This document shows, in pieces, positions 21,984 through 34,919 of a stretch of DNA of 64,000 nucleotides (positions are counted from its first letter, which is position 1; every line of letters starts with the position of its first letter). The position numbers and the translations under genes were made by a program. Source of the stretch: Vesta saturnalis (taxonomy: Eukaryota; Arthropoda; Insecta; Coleoptera; Lampyridae); contig JARFJB010001987.1 in assembly GCA_036346205.1 (NCBI GenBank), forward strand, positions 5,876,001 through 5,940,000, read 5' to 3'. The notes beneath the pieces were generated by a model. That model was not told where the DNA came from. It ran no database searches and saw nothing but the letters and a program-made list of their open reading frames with translations.

Positions 21984-22005
21984 CTGGATTAGCGAGGCTC
22001 TACTG
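21984..22005 (-). repeat. Right TIR of the Tigger element
   Basis: Inverted match of the left TIR; TA follows at 22,006-22,007. Confidence 0.9.
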
Positions 22006-22084
22006 TATTACAATTCATTAGAAAGTGTTAAACATTAAATAAATTCGTAATAGTAATTAATTTTTTTTTTTTTGTGAGCTTCGA

Positions 22085-22128
22085 CATTATTATTATTATT
22101 ATTATTACTATTATTATTATTATTAATA
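22085..22128 (+). repeat. ATT microsatellite
   Basis: About 44 bases of ATT with one interruption, shortly after the Tigger element. Confidence 0.9.
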
Positions 22129-23699
22129 AAACATTTGGATTTAATTTTTTTCTTGATATTTAATTTATTTCTAAAATAGTTACTGTATTCATTACAAATT
22201 GTGAGGTTAAAAACTTGGTTTACCACGGAAGCATATACTTAACATAGTAATGTATATTCATGTGTATTTACATACTCAACAGCTATTACAGTTATACCTA
22301 TAGGAATAAAAAAAATCCACTTATCTTGTTTCTATTAGAATTTATTGTACATAACGTTCGCCTGCTTTAAGATAAAATAGAGTGAAGTAGAAAACAACTT
22401 AATTACGCGAATTAGACAATGTTTATCACACTGGAACGACAATTGCCGTTAACTAACATAAAACCAGTATGAAATTGCACATAATCATTTAAAAATGTAA
22501 TTAAACATTTGTGCTTGTCTGGCAATATTACGTTTAATTTGTATATTTGTAACGTTATTAGTATTTTTTTTATTTTTGACACATTTAAACTAATATTTTC
22601 TTTATGGTATAATTTTAATGAGTTTGTTCCAGTTGGTAATACAGGATGCAACACGTTCTAGATATTTTATTAATTTTTCGCATAAATAGGTACAAATTAT
22701 AAAAAATATTTATACTACTAACCTGAAATAGTACCACATCATTTCTATAAATAGTTTTATAAATGTCAATTTGATTGCGTTTAATTATAGCCTTTATTTT
22801 TCTGAATCACATATACAAGTATTAATTAAATACCCGACTAAAAAAAGTTACTTTTTTGATTAGGCTCACTTACCTGACATTACTTCGTTAACCATATTAA
22901 AACATGCAAATAACACCTGATAAGTTACTAACTCAGACAGATGAGACAATGTTAATTTAGCATTTCATTTAAAAATAAACATGTAGTAATTATAAAGCGT
23001 GTAGGTTTCTTCAATCATAATCCTATAATGCTTTTGTCTTTAAACCAAAAAAAAAAATAAATAATAATACAACATAATAAAATTATGTTTACAATCTGTT
23101 TTTTGTTGCATTATTTTTGGTTTCTTCAAAAATACATATATAAATGCAAGTATCTTTTTGCAAATTGTAAATTGCGTATTTCTCGAAAAATCAGAAACAA
23201 TATAAAAGTGTATTTTTGAAAAGATTGATTGTCATAGTAACATTATGTAATTTGTATTATTTTACGTGATACTAAAAAATAATAAGTACCTTATTTCATA
23301 TGGGTTTGGCAAGATTTTATATAACCAAAATCCACAATTTGTTTTAATGCTACGTTTATATTTTTAATTTAAAAGATCAGATTGCAATAAAAATTACAAC
23401 GAAATTAATTCAAACAAATGAAATCTAGCAGGTATAAATGGTGTAGAATAGGGGTTCAGAGATTAAGCCCTGAGTCACTCCAAACTTTTTGATGTTATCT
23501 TAGTGTCGATTAAAGTACTAGGTTAGTCAACTGTATCGATCTTTCGTGAGTTGAATAATTTCGTGAAATAAAACAGCGGAGCCTTTGGATGACTGTCAAC
23601 ATCAAACTCACGATTAAATTACAATTCGGAGTATTATAAGCAAATGCGAAATTATGTTACTTTTGCAATTCGTTTGGAAAAAAAACTTATATACATACA
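22129..23699. other. AT-rich stretch with no gene seen
   Basis: No domain, repeat pair or RNA-like structure was recognised. Long A/T runs and stops occur in all frames. Confidence 0.45.
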
Positions 23700-24020
23700 G
23701 TATAGGATTAATCAAGGTGGATATAAAACTTTGTGGAAAGATTTAGGTATAAAAAAACAGCAATCACTTTAAATACCGCCAGAACCTTATGATGTTCACA
23801 TAATTAATAATGCTTTTATAAATTCAACTAAACCTTGTTTTCCTGATAACACTGACATGATAGATTTTTACACTGCAAATACTTTTACTAATACTCCTAC
23901 TAAATTTAATTTTACCTTAGTTACAGAGTAAGAAATCACTAAAACTTGATTAGATATTAATATTAATGTGACTGCTGCGAAAATTATTAGATTAATTAAT
24001 GCTATCTATAGATGAGAGTT
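23700..24020 (+). pseudogene. LINE remnant: segment between endonuclease and RT
   Basis: Plus-strand reading of about 90 codons with a few stops: WKDLGIKKQQ, IPPEPYDVHIINNAFINSTK, NTPTKFNFTLVTE and then a block resembling the first RT segment (DININVTAAKII, where DxxxxKAxGxDxI is usual). The layout matches the linker just upstream of the RT in Jockey-like LINEs. Nothing of the RT itself follows. It is a short dead fragment and the family is uncertain. Confidence 0.45.
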
Positions 24021-25264
24021 AAACAATATCTTGTAAGCAAACTGCCAAGTGTGGGAAGAGATTTAATTATATTATAATTTAGTCAGAGTATGGCACATGG
24101 TTTCCCGCTATTTGAACAAAACTAAGTGTGAACTGTAATCTGATATTTTTACAACACGCTACACTGTGAAGACATGTAGTTGTTACTATGTTGTATATAC
24201 TTCTGTGACATCTTCGAATAGTTTTAAGTGCAAAAGCTCTCTTTAACCCACATACACTTGTGGCAACCTTAAGTCTTATAATTTTGATGACTAATGGTTG
24301 TCGTTGAATGATAGTCGAGAGAATGCTATTACATTCTCGCTTTCGGTCACTACTCTTTGCAACGGGCGTAAACATATGTGGCTTATTTCTTTTGTTTGTT
24401 TACACTCGCTACAAAGAATAAATTGTAGGTTCTTTTACAATTATAAATAATTTCAAAATGCTTTAATAAAAATGTATATTTTTTTTGTGAGAACTTAAAA
24501 TGGTTACCTTTTAATTTAATTTGGGTAGTTTCAATTTGTAAAAGTATCATTCATTAACTAAAATCTATTTTACTTGCTATAAGGTTTCAGTTTGATTAAA
24601 TGAACTCGATGTTTGCCTCACCGAATTATTTGTTTACGCCGGCTAACTTGTTTATTAATAGAAATGATTATTGTTATGAATTGCCATATTTAGATTCCAT
24701 TTAATTTTCTTAAGATCTAGGTAATTTGCAACTTTATTGAAATTACTTCTTGCAGTATTAAAGCTTTCAGTATTCGTAATCGTTAATAATAAGAATAAAT
24801 CAAATCTTATTTACTATCCCCAAAACGCAAAAATGCTTTGCTTACATTAACACATAAAACACAATCCTATTATTATATTTAGTATTCTTATCATCTAAAC
24901 ATGCACAAAAGATTTCTATCAACAGTAAAGGAAATGGATTTCATTTAGCGTTGATATTTAAACACAAATTTACAGGAAAATAAAACACATATACGTTTCT
25001 ACATTGTACAGTTTGCAATCTCACTTGTCACTTTTTGAAGGACAAAGGTTCGACGATTCGTTACGATTCCACCACTCTGGAGCCGTATTCTTTTGTTCGC
25101 CCAATCTCTTCTGTGGAAACTTGTCGCTGAATTGCACAATTCCAAATTTTCCTTCCAACAATTTATTAATTCTGTGAATATTTGATGGATACCTTTATAG
25201 TTCTTAATTATCACTTTAATTGTTCAAGTTTCACTACGATCGGATGCAATATGTAAGGTGATAG
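24021..25264. other. No recognisable gene
   Basis: Two minus-strand open frames of 98 and 71 codons (24,079-24,375 and 24,999-25,214) show no motif I recognise. They could be chance frames or small exons. The rest is AT-rich. Confidence 0.35.
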
Positions 25265-25571
25265 GCATGTGTACTCCATGCCAGCCGGAGGTACTACCAC
25301 CCTTACCATGGGCTCCTTAATATTGGGTCTCCGATTTTCTGAGATCGGTAAGGGCTGCCGGTTACCTTTTCCTTCATCCTTAATCTATTCTCATCCTTAT
25401 TCTTCCTTCTCGCCCTCACTGTCTTCCTATTGGATTAAAAGTCCCAAATTAAAAATAAGATGGCTCTGGTTTCGATGGTAATAAATTCCGGACATAAAAT
25501 CCTACCCCATTCGGATGTCCGGAGAGCAGGGCCCAATCGACCACGGTCATCAAAAGTATCAACTTTCTGAT

Positions 25572-26489
25572 TCACTATTACAACATCCGCGGTATCAGGT
25601 CTAATCTTAATGCTATTCACCAACATCTTGAATCTCGTCTGAAAGCTCCGAGTCACCCGACTTGCAATTTCCTCAATACCACCTTCACTCTAGCTTTCGA
25701 TATAAAGGAGGCGTATGTGCCTACATCAAGGACAGAATTGCTTGCAAGAGGGTTTCTTCCTTAGAAAATAAAAATTTTGACGTGATTTGGTTTAAACATT
25801 CTGGTCCTAATTTATTGAAATTCTACTGTTGCATTTATAGGTCTCCTAATGACAGTATGAAAGTTGACTATCTCCTGTCTCAGTTTCCATCTTGCGATAT
25901 CTCAATTGTAGGCGATTTCAATGTTCATAACTCTAATTGGCTTCAGTTTTCATCTACTACAAATCCTGCTGGTCATAGTGCAGAAACATTTGCTATTTCA
26001 TGTGATCTCACACAAATGATTTCTGAACCCACAAGAATCCCTGATAACCCTAACCATACTCCACATCTTCTAGATCTCTTTCTTACATCAAACCCTCTTG
26101 TTTATAAAACTTCCGTTCTTTCGCCTTTAGGTCTTTCCGGCCATTGTCTAATAGAAATCATTTCTACTGTACCTAATTCCACTGTTGTTCGCAAAACCGA
26201 TAGAACCTTGTGGTGTTTTAAGTCAGCTCGATGGAGTAATTTACGGAATTTCTTTGCAACCTTTCCATGGCGTGAATATTGTTTTAAGTCGTCCTCTTCT
26301 TCGGACATCGCTCTTTCAGTATCTGAAGTCATCCTCATGGGAATGGAGTTATACATTCCCAAAAAACAGTACCGTATAGGTCATTCACGTTCTCAACCCT
26401 GGTTCAATAAGGCTTGTGCTGATGCAATATCTTTAAACAATGAATATTACATTAAATGGAAATCTAATAAATCGGTCGACAGTCATTAG
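25572..26489 (+). pseudogene. Endonuclease domain of LINE copy 1
   Basis: APE-type endonuclease. The region before 25,662 reads HYYNIRGIRSNLNAIHQHLE in a different frame, equivalent to the domain start. From 25,662 the open frame shows GGVCAYIKDRIACKRV, FYCCIYRSPND, SIVGDFNVHNSNWLQF, LLDLFLTSNPLVYK and SPLGLSGHCLIEI. The last would normally read SDHC, so the catalytic Asp is Gly here; copy 2 has SDHC. A deletion after SPND removes residues present in copy 2. The domain nicks DNA for target-primed reverse transcription. It ends at a stop near 26,489. Confidence 0.8.
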
Positions 26490-28289
26490 AATACGTTGGT
26501 ACTAGAAATATCTGCAAAAGTGTCATCACTAAAACTAAAAAGTTGTTCGAACAACGAAAATGCAATGAACTAGCTACATCTCTTTAGGCAGTCGTAATTT
26601 TGGTCTTTAGCTAAAGCCATTAGTAAAAACTTTGCAACATCTTCATTTCCCCTGACATCTATTGACGGATCGGTAGTTGCTGATTCTGTAGACAAAGCCA
26701 ATGTCTTGTGGATTTGTTTGCATCAAACTCGTGTCTCAATGATTCTGGAAAATATGTGCCCTAGTCAACTCTTCTTCATACGTTATGAAACCAATTCATT
26801 TTCGGTACAAGCTCTTGGAATCGATCATCAGTAGGCTTGATCTCAATAAGGCGTCTGGCCCAGACGGTATCCCAGCTATTGTCTTAAAGAAATGTTCCCT
26901 CGAACTAGTACCAGTCCTATCTAAGCTCTATACGATCTCTATGTCTTCTGGGAATTCCTTCATCATGGAAGTTAGCAAATGTTCAACCTATTCCCAAAAA
27001 GGCGATAAGATCGATCCTCAAACTACCGACCAATTGCCATCACTTCCATTTTGTCTAAAATCATGGAAAAAGCCATCAATCAGCAACTTCTCACGTTCCT
27101 TAAAACTAACAAACTCCTTAGTGAACCACCAATATGGGTTTAGGCAAAGTCGTTCAACAGGTGATCTTCTTTCATATGTGACCCAAGTTTGGAACAATAC
27201 AGTAGAGCAGTCCGGTGAAACAGTTGTAGTCGCTTTAGATATCTCAAAGGCATTTGACCAAGTTTGGCATAAGTGTTTACTTGCCAAACTCACCTCGTTT
27301 GGGTTAAATGATACGCTCATCAACTGGGTTTCTAGTTTCCTTAATAAAAACGAATACGTGTCGTAGTTGATGGCTTTTTCAAAAGAAGTTAGCATTAATG
27401 CGGGCGTACCACAGGGATCCGTTATAGCGCCTACACGTTTTCTGCTGTACATAAATGACCTTATTTCTTCAACAACTAACCCCATCCATTGCTTTGCTGA
27501 CGATAGCACTCTTCACTGTAGTTCACCTCAGTCTACTCATAGTGATAATCCACCTTCTATGTCAAATCAAGGAATTAAAGCTGAAATGGCAAATTCAATC
27601 AACAAAGACATTCAACGTATTCTCGAATGGGAAGCAATAATCTAATTTAATGCTTTGTGTCCGCCAAAAAGATCGATCATTTCCTGTTGTAAGTATGAAT
27701 GGCTCAGTTCTTAAGCTTTTAGACCCTATGACTCTGCACATAAAATAGGCTTTTGTACAGATCTAAGCAGTACTTTACCTCTTGACAACTGCTTCTGCTG
27801 TATAAGGCCCAAATTCGGCCTCATCTGGAATATAATTCTCACCTCTGGGTTAGTGCTCCCCAATACGGTCTCGAGATCGTTGATCGTATTCAAAAGAGAG
27901 CGATTAAGTTGATAAATTACCCGGCCTTAACTTCTCACATACTGTCCCTTGAGCATAGAACAATGGTTTCAGTTCTTTCTTTGTATTATCGTTATTATAA
28001 CGGCTATTGTGCTGCTGAATTATATTCTTTGATACCTTCTCGGCTATCTTTGCGGGAAACATCATCAGTATGCAGTACAAATCTCCACTTGGCGTACCAA
28101 ACGGGCGCAATCTACATTTTCTATACGGCTTCTAAACTCTGGAATGATCTCCCTAGTTCCTGTTTTCCTCTCGCTTATGACATGAGAAAATTTAAGGTAG
28201 CTGTTCATAGGCATCTATTGGCAATTCATTATCCCCTATCCATCCTCCTAAATATTCCTGAGTGCTTTAGCACGATAGGCCAAATTTAG
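26490..28289 (+). pseudogene. Reverse transcriptase of LINE copy 1, frameshifted
   Basis: Plus-strand frames at 26,785-27,366, 27,367-27,645 and 27,909-28,289. RT blocks seen: RLDLNKASGPDGIPAIVLKK, QYGFRQSRSTGDLL, VALDISKAFDQVWHK (catalytic Asp), NAGVPQGSVIAP and the catalytic HCFADDSTLHCSS near 27,490. A stop at 27,364 splits palm and fingers, and the thumb (27,650-27,900) has lost bases relative to copy 2. The C-terminal segment (SKLWNDLPSSCFP) ends at 28,289, as in copy 2. The gene cannot give a full product. Confidence 0.85.
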
Positions 28290-29556
28290 CCTGTTCAGGT
28301 CCACAACCATAAAAAAAATCACAAACGGTTATGCTGATCGTACAAACTATTTGTTAATGCTTTGGTGTTATTCTTCTTATTTACTGATTAACCAATTTAT
28401 ATACTTTATATACTACGGTTGCTCGTGCCTCGGCAACGATCACCTTTTGGTTAGTTTCAACCAACACTAACTACCTACTTAAAGTAACTACTCACTTAAC
28501 TGCAAGTCATGTTAACAGTTCACATCCCCCCTCTACAATTCATTTATGCATTTGCGGATTGCCGCGTTTACTTTACATATTTTCTAATTAAATATGTATA
28601 TAACTTATTGAAGTAATTTCAAGAGTCTCTTATTATATTAAATAAACCTATATATCAACAACAAACAATCATGTCCCATTCTTTATAATAACACATAAAC
28701 TATAAAATATCATGTAACTGAGCGCGAAATTTAAATTTCTCAGGCACCCGTTACTAATCTGTACAACAAAGAAGCATTAGATCATGTCAGGTTGCGTTGA
28801 CGCACCCTGTATGTAGGATGTTATAATGACGTGTATTATGTGTTTTAAGTACGAGTGTATTGAGTTTGAACGAAAAAAAATTTTTTGTGTATATGCATAA
28901 TGTATGTGGGTGTATGATACGCCACTGGCAATTTAGGAGAAATATAATTCAGTGGGTAGATACGTGTATTTGAATGTTATAGAGACTTTAGTGTTGGAAT
29001 AATTAGATTTTGATGAATGTAAATGTGAAGAGAAATTTGTCGATGGGACGATCATGTATTGCTACTGTATTGCTACTGTTAGAAATGGAATGTTTGAAGA
29101 TAGATGAGTAATCTTGGTCAGAAAATGTGAAGTATAAGTGTTGAATGTTTTAGAAAATATGTAGAGAAAGATTTGGTATGTTTAAGTGTTAATTATAGAA
29201 AGTTTTGTAATGTTGTGCAATTGTTTTGAGAATATATGTATGTATATGGAATTTGAGACCTTAGACGGTACTTATTTTTGCAAATGTTGCGGAAGGAGAT
29301 CGAACGCAGGTTGGAGATAAATGTTGAAAGTTGTGTAATGGACCAGAGTGGCTACTGAATGAATGTGGTGACGAAAAATGATTTCTTCATGAAGTAATTG
29401 TAAAATTTGTAAGTAAGAACAAATATGGCGATGTATTGTAATTACACGCGTGCTTGTATAGAGGGTAGCATCTGTTGGAACTATGAAATTTTGAGTGAAT
29501 ACTATTGGAGAATATAGCGCGGAAGGAAGACATGTTTAAAGATGGATGACTGAAGG

Positions 29557-29565
29557 TATAAATAG
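29557..29565 (+). promoter_or_regulatory. Possible TATA box
   Basis: TATAAATAG, a consensus-like TATA element, with a stretch free of long A/T runs downstream. No gene can be attached to it; an LTR promoter is one possibility. Confidence 0.3.
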
Positions 29566-30908
29566 GAAAGTCAGGGATTGAGTGAGAGAGTTAAGCTTTT
29601 TCGTTTTTGGCTGTTGCTCGTGGTGAATGTTGGGGAAAACGCGCGCGAGGTAGTGTGGTTTAGAATGGGTTAAGTTGGAGTTATGTTTGTGAATAATAGT
29701 GAGGCAGTAATTGTTTAAACAACTGCGTAACCCGAACCGGGGATGAATCGTAAAAGACATTCATAAATAAAACAATAATAAAATTGAGATTGAAGATAAA
29801 ATTAGCTTGTGTTTTTTTCTTCAAGAAAATAATAAGTGCGTAAGCAGATTTGAATAAAGATAACAGTTGTAACGTTAGTAGCGTCAAGTTTAGCGCGTGT
29901 TCTGGTAACGAGATTCAGTTAAAATTATTTATGGGACCACCTTTTAAGTGAACGAAGTGTTCGTTGTATATTAAGCCAATGTTTAAGTAACGTTATATGA
30001 CATTGAAAGTTTATTTGTATAAGGGACTAAATTGGTGTAAAGGTTGCTAGAATTTTTTTTAAGAGGCAACCAAATGTTTACCGTTATTACATGTTTGTGG
30101 AGAGTAATAACCTCGCATAGTGAACTATTCGAGTGCACAGAGGAATAAGTTTTGTTGGGCAGTTGTAATGTGCTTCAGGCAATTTTAAGGAGTACAAATG
30201 GACTACAAATATTCGATTTACGAGAATAAAGAAGAAAGAAAATCCAAGGATTAATGGACAATTTTAAGTAAGAAATTAGATTTAAGAATTTTAAGAACTC
30301 ATTTAAGCCCGATTATCTTTTTGTTTAGTTTATTTGCGTATAGTTGTTTAAATTATTAAGTAGTTTTCAAAGGAAGAGATAATCGTTCTTGAGTCTTATT
30401 GTATGGTTTGTTTTAGTAGTAAGAATGCAAAGTGGTATTTGGTGGTTTAACTTTCAACCACGCTGATGTAATTTATGTAGATATTTGTGTTTTTGTTTTA
30501 TTTTGTACAGGACAATATATGTATTTACCGTTGATTGTTATTCTGTTGTTTATTTAGCCAGGTATGAAACACAGTTGTAACATTTACTTAATTGGTGATC
30601 TAGTTTTGACAATTTTAAAAGTAAGCTTTGCATATTTTAATTTTCAGATTTATGAGCAACCGAAAAGGTTTTATTAGCCAGGTTGATTGCAAAATTTTTC
30701 ATGTTAGTTTATTTAACGCAGTACAATTAAAGACAAGAGTTTTGAGATATTATACAGGCACGGATGTCTATTACGATTCAGAGAGATTATTTTGAAGTAA
30801 CATTTATTAAGCCGAAGACATTGATCTTCTTTTATTTAGAATTTCAAAATTAATTACCGAATATTGGATGAAGAAATATTTTATTCAGTAATAGGTAGAA
30901 ATTTAACG

Positions 30909-30965
<57 letters not shown>
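30909..30965. repeat. TA microsatellite
   Basis: About 57 bases of alternating AT. Confidence 0.9.
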
Positions 30966-30966
<1 letters not shown>

Positions 30967-31065
30967 GAGGGATACGCAGAAAATATTCAGTTACCGTATT
31001 ATAATTTTTGTTTTGGATATTTTAGTTTACGAGGTGTATTCAAAAAGTTTTTAATAACCTGGGTA

Positions 31066-31590
31066 GTGCTAAATTTATTTGAGTTTGAGTTGAATTGTTT
31101 GGGACGAGTGTTTGTTTTAGAACCTTCGTATAGGAGTTTACCGAGTAAGCATGATCCTGCTTTCCACAATCAAGTAGGGTTAATTAACATCCAGCTTAAG
31201 ACAATTATTTTAGCAAAGTTTCGATTGTGGTGGCGCCTAGAGACATATTTTCCCGGACTGAGCTGTTTGAATGTAGGTGTAAGGTGTTTGAGCATATTAA
31301 TCATTCATTTTACTTATTATTTCGACCACGCCCATCTCCCTGTTAGCTGGCTTGGCAACCCGCTTACATTAGTAAAGCATGCACGACGCCTAGTGCGGTT
31401 TGGACGTGTAACACATAGTGCCGATCTTTTACGATTATTGTATAATGGTCTTCAGGTGTTCAACGGAAACATTAGGCAAAAGGTCAGATCTAACTTATTA
31501 GTTATTGTACATATCAATTGTGAACACATTTTCGTAAAGAGACAGTTTGGTTATATTATGTGCAATGCACTACAATTTAAATTACTATAG
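31066..31590 (+). CDS. Unrecognised 174-codon open frame
   Basis: Longest open frame in a 5-kb gene-free stretch. The predicted chain has mixed hydrophobic and basic residues, no signal peptide, no Cys/His cluster and no motif I recognise. It may be a chance frame or part of an unknown repeat. There is no neighbour that suggests a role. Confidence 0.2.
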   Translation: MLNLFEFELNCLGRVFVLEPSYRSLPSKHDPAFHNQVGLINIQLKTIILAKFRLWWRLETYFPGLSCLNVGVRCLSILIIHFTYYFDHAHLPVSWLGNPLTLVKHARRLVRFGRVTHSADLLRLLYNGLQVFNGNIRQKVRSNLLVIVHINCEHIFVKRQFGYIMCNALQFKLL

Positions 31591-33799
31591 TGATTTATTG
31601 AGATGGTGCGAACAAATTCTATTGATCGTGAAGAAATAGGATCATTGATTAGTAAATAGTGAACGTGTATGGTGAAATGAGGAAGTTAGGAATAAATGTA
31701 CCGGACAGATTCGGACTGAAGGTGAAGTGATGTTTTGATTCTATTTATCACAACTGTTACTGTTTAAATACTATAATTTATATTAGTGTATAGAAAATAC
31801 TTTTTGCTTTACACGTTTCAATATCAATTGATAGAAGGCAGGTATTTCTAATATTGGTGTAATTGTGCGTGACCTGAATTAAATATTAAGAGTGGGGTGG
31901 TTAAAAGTTGCGAAAGGTGAATCTCCTACTGCAAGTTGGACACCTAACTTGTGGGATACAGCTAAGAGAGAAGTTTCTTTCGGGACTTAGGCGAAATAAT
32001 GCTGTAAATAACAAGTAAGACATTATTACTTCAATAAAGACTGACCTAATCGGTAACCTTGCGCCAATCTAAAACAAAACACCAGTGTAGTGCGTACAGG
32101 ATAGGAACAACAATTAAATTTAGGATGTGCGTTCACAAGTATTTCACGGAGTTTATTCAAGAGGAAGAAATAGCGCATGCAATTATAGACGGATCGCCAA
32201 AAAGATGCGGTGGTTAAGATAAAGCAGATGTTATGTGAGACTGCGATCGTTAGGACTCAATTGTAAGGTATGGAATAATGTGCAGGTTATCTCCGAATTG
32301 CGTGTACATATTGATACCAGACAACCTTAAGCGAACAATAGGCAAATTTAGCCTGTGATGCCTAAATCCAAAGTTGCTTTGTTAACTTGCTAAGGAGGCT
32401 CAAAAATGCAGGGCATTTTTTTAATTTTTGATTCACACAATATCGAACTAATAATGCGAAAAATGGGGAGAAGCTCCACCGTGCATGAACCACATCTCTC
32501 CACGAATTAGCAGAGGAAAGTTTGGGTATTACATTGCGCAAAAACTAAGCAACTCTCCTTATTTAAATTGTCACCGTGTGCAGAAAATGTATTCGTATTC
32601 AGTTTTATGGTTATTGCGGTTACTTTTCTGTTTCATAAAGATGTTGAACTGCGAATATGTGTATCGTATATTTTAGGTATAGTTTAGTGCGGTTTGAAGA
32701 AATTTTGGCTTGGTAACTGATTATGCTTCGTGGAGTTTAAAATGGCGAAGTTTGGAAAAATCGAGAGGATAGAATTGATTAAGTGTCGAGAGACTAGTTG
32801 AGTAGGTGATGCGTAACCTAACACCCACTGATGGAGCAGTGGTGTTAAGTTGTAATTTTGGTTTACAATAAATGTAAACGCTGGATTTAATATTATAATT
32901 TCTTTTTACTAAATATTCTAAATTACGCGTTACCAGTTTATTGCATTTATAAACGTTATGTATTTATTTGTTGTAGACATATTTACGAAATTTGTTACTC
33001 ATTTATAGTTAGTATATCTTGAGATCATTAATATTGTTTAATGTTGAATGCTAGGGACATCATGTTAGGTTGTTTTGTGATTATTTCTTTTTAAGGTAAA
33101 AATCAATATTTATGTTCAAGTAAAGGGGAATGCCAACCTTGAGCTCTCGAAAGCGCCTTTGTAGTAACAAAAGAAAGTAATGGCAATTTTGGGAAATTGG
33201 TTTAACTTTCAAACCGTATGCGGCGATTAGAGCTTTTGATCTTTACGTTCAAATTAACTGTGTATTGAGTTTATTTTAAGTGATAAATTTCCTTTGTAGA
33301 AAAACAGTATACCGATGCCAAAATGTTATTTCTAACATAATTTAATTTGAATATATGTCAATTAATATAGGAGCGAGGGTAGATTTATTTGAATTAGACA
33401 GTAAGCTATAGCTGATTGCAATAATAGGGAGACTCCTTTAATTTCGCAACTATATTCAAAGGGGAATTTAGTCAAAATTTAAAAGTTAAGGTGACGAATA
33501 GTAAGAGCTATATTGTGGTGGTTTGGAGCATTACGTTTCAGAATCGACCCGGTTCCCTGGGTTGGTGGCGAGTAAAAAGGTAAATTCAAGTATCTTTCCT
33601 TGTTTTATGCTAGTGTACCCCCTTTTGTTTGCGTACATTTTACCCGTATTAAGACAGAGTAAGGTCCAAAGCATTATTCGATCAGGCTTGCCGTTTGTTC
33701 CTTAACTATAAAACTTTAACAGAATCCATGACCTCACGACGAGCTAGTTGGTTCTTTGAGTTATTTCCCAGTGCGGTGCTTTAATGCCGTTTCAACTTG

Positions 33800-34260
33800 T
33801 TACACAATGATTTGGAATAACGATAAGTCACACAATAAAGTAATAAATAAGTCTATCCCACATGTTGACCTTAAATTCATGTTGGTAGTGTAGCATGAGG
33901 ATTTCGGTTAACGTTAACATGTTCGTTAAGTAAATTTGTGATGCCAGACCACGTAAACGTTGCTTCGTTAGAGAAAAAAATTTTCCTCTGAAGGTTTACA
34001 TTTTGAATTGTTTGAAGCCTGACGAATTGGCAAAAGTTCGGTCGTCCACGGAAATCAATAGGTAAAATCCCCTTAACAGTTTGCATACAAAATGGATGTA
34101 AAAGTTGCTCTGAGAAGTTTATTAACAGTATTTTTAAAGCCGTTATCAATTCCAAAACATCCAGTGCTTAATTATGGGTCTTCATCAGCTCTGTAGAATA
34201 TGTGTTCTATTTTTGCCCTTCTTACTTTTTGTTCACATCCTCTTTCTAATTTTCTTTGCG
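33800..34260 (-). pseudogene. DUF4817-type mariner-like transposase fragment (first catalytic Asp region)
   Basis: Minus strand. Visible: DFRGRPNFCQFVR, then KIFFSNEATFTWSG, equivalent to the conserved FTDEATF block with the first catalytic Asp changed to Asn, and NRNPHAT near 33,900. A further frame continues as HEFKVNMW near 33,860. This is the part of the Tc1/mariner-superfamily transposase between the HTH and the second Asp. It ends near 33,800. The matching second half of a related transposase lies on the opposite strand at 34,920-35,508, so the two are separate or rearranged pieces. Confidence 0.6.
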
Positions 34261-34427
34261 CAAAACTACTATTTTCGCAAAGGCGACGTTTAATATTTGC
34301 GAAAGTTTGGAGATATTTCAAAATCAACTTTTTTTGTAACTTGGGTTTATATGATAGTTTTTTGTTAAAATGATTAGATCTATCATTTTCTGAAGTTACG
34401 TGTATTCTTGAACACCCGTATAATAAT

Positions 34428-34448
34428 ATATATATATATATATATATA
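34428..34448. repeat. Short TA repeat
   Basis: About 20 bases of TA. Confidence 0.85.
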
Positions 34449-34919
34449 ATACTGTTTAAACCAGTTCAAATAGAACAAATTTTATAAGTAACTGAACTTA
34501 ACGCAGTTTACCACTATCATTGTATGAAATAAAATTAGAAAATGACATCTAATATTGGGAGTTTGTGTGAGAATTGTCGCATTTAGAATTTGTATATTTG
34601 CCTGTAACTGAATATCAATGTTTTTTTCATAACAATTGGCTTGTTCCAAAATTACCAAATGTAGAAGTGAAGATCCGAAAACCGTGCTTTCCTGAATTTC
34701 TTCAAAACGGCGGTACAAATTAGTACCATAACTCGAGGTCAGTCTACTACCTGTAGAAAACTGCAGCCAGTTAACAATTTTATTATTTACAAATATTACG
34801 TTTTAACTAGTTACAAAATCATTTTCCATTTAGAATATTTTTTGCAGACATTATGGAAGAAAAAGAAAATGTGTTATCTCATCGTTAAATCTTATTTGTG
34901 CTAGAACAATCGAGATCCA

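Larger units (their letters stand above)
20106..22005 (+). mobile_element. Tigger/pogo DNA transposon, complete but decayed
   Basis: 1,900 bp bounded by TIRs cagtagggcctcgctaatcc (20,106-20,125) and its inverted match at 21,986-22,005 (ggattagcgaggctctactg). It is flanked by a TA duplication (20,104-20,105 and 22,006-22,007). Subterminal copies of the CG/TAATCCGG motif lie inside both ends. It carries one plus-strand transposase gene, so this is a full-length copy whose gene has decayed. Confidence 0.9.
25265..28319 (+). mobile_element. Single-ORF Jockey/CR1-group LINE, copy 1
   Basis: Begins near tgtactccatgccagcc (25,268) and ends in an A-run (28,308-28,318). It is the same family as 46,880-50,122: both share the 5' start, the endonuclease-RT gene and the 3' end gcctgttc...ggtccacaa before the A-run. 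Compared with copy 2, copy 1 lacks about 70 bases in the endonuclease start and a short stretch after SPND, and part of the RT thumb region. It is inactive. Confidence 0.85.
28320..33799. other. Long stretch without a recognised gene
   Basis: 5.5 kb with no domain recognised on either strand. It contains a TATAAATAG box at 29,557-29,565 upstream of a G-rich transcribed-looking region, a TA microsatellite (30,909-30,965) and a sequence ttacgaggtgtattcaaaaa at about 31,023 that resembles a mariner TIR. A 174-codon open frame at 31,066-31,590 has no recognisable motif. Part of this could be LTR or other repeat, but no paired copies were found in the window. Confidence 0.4.
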
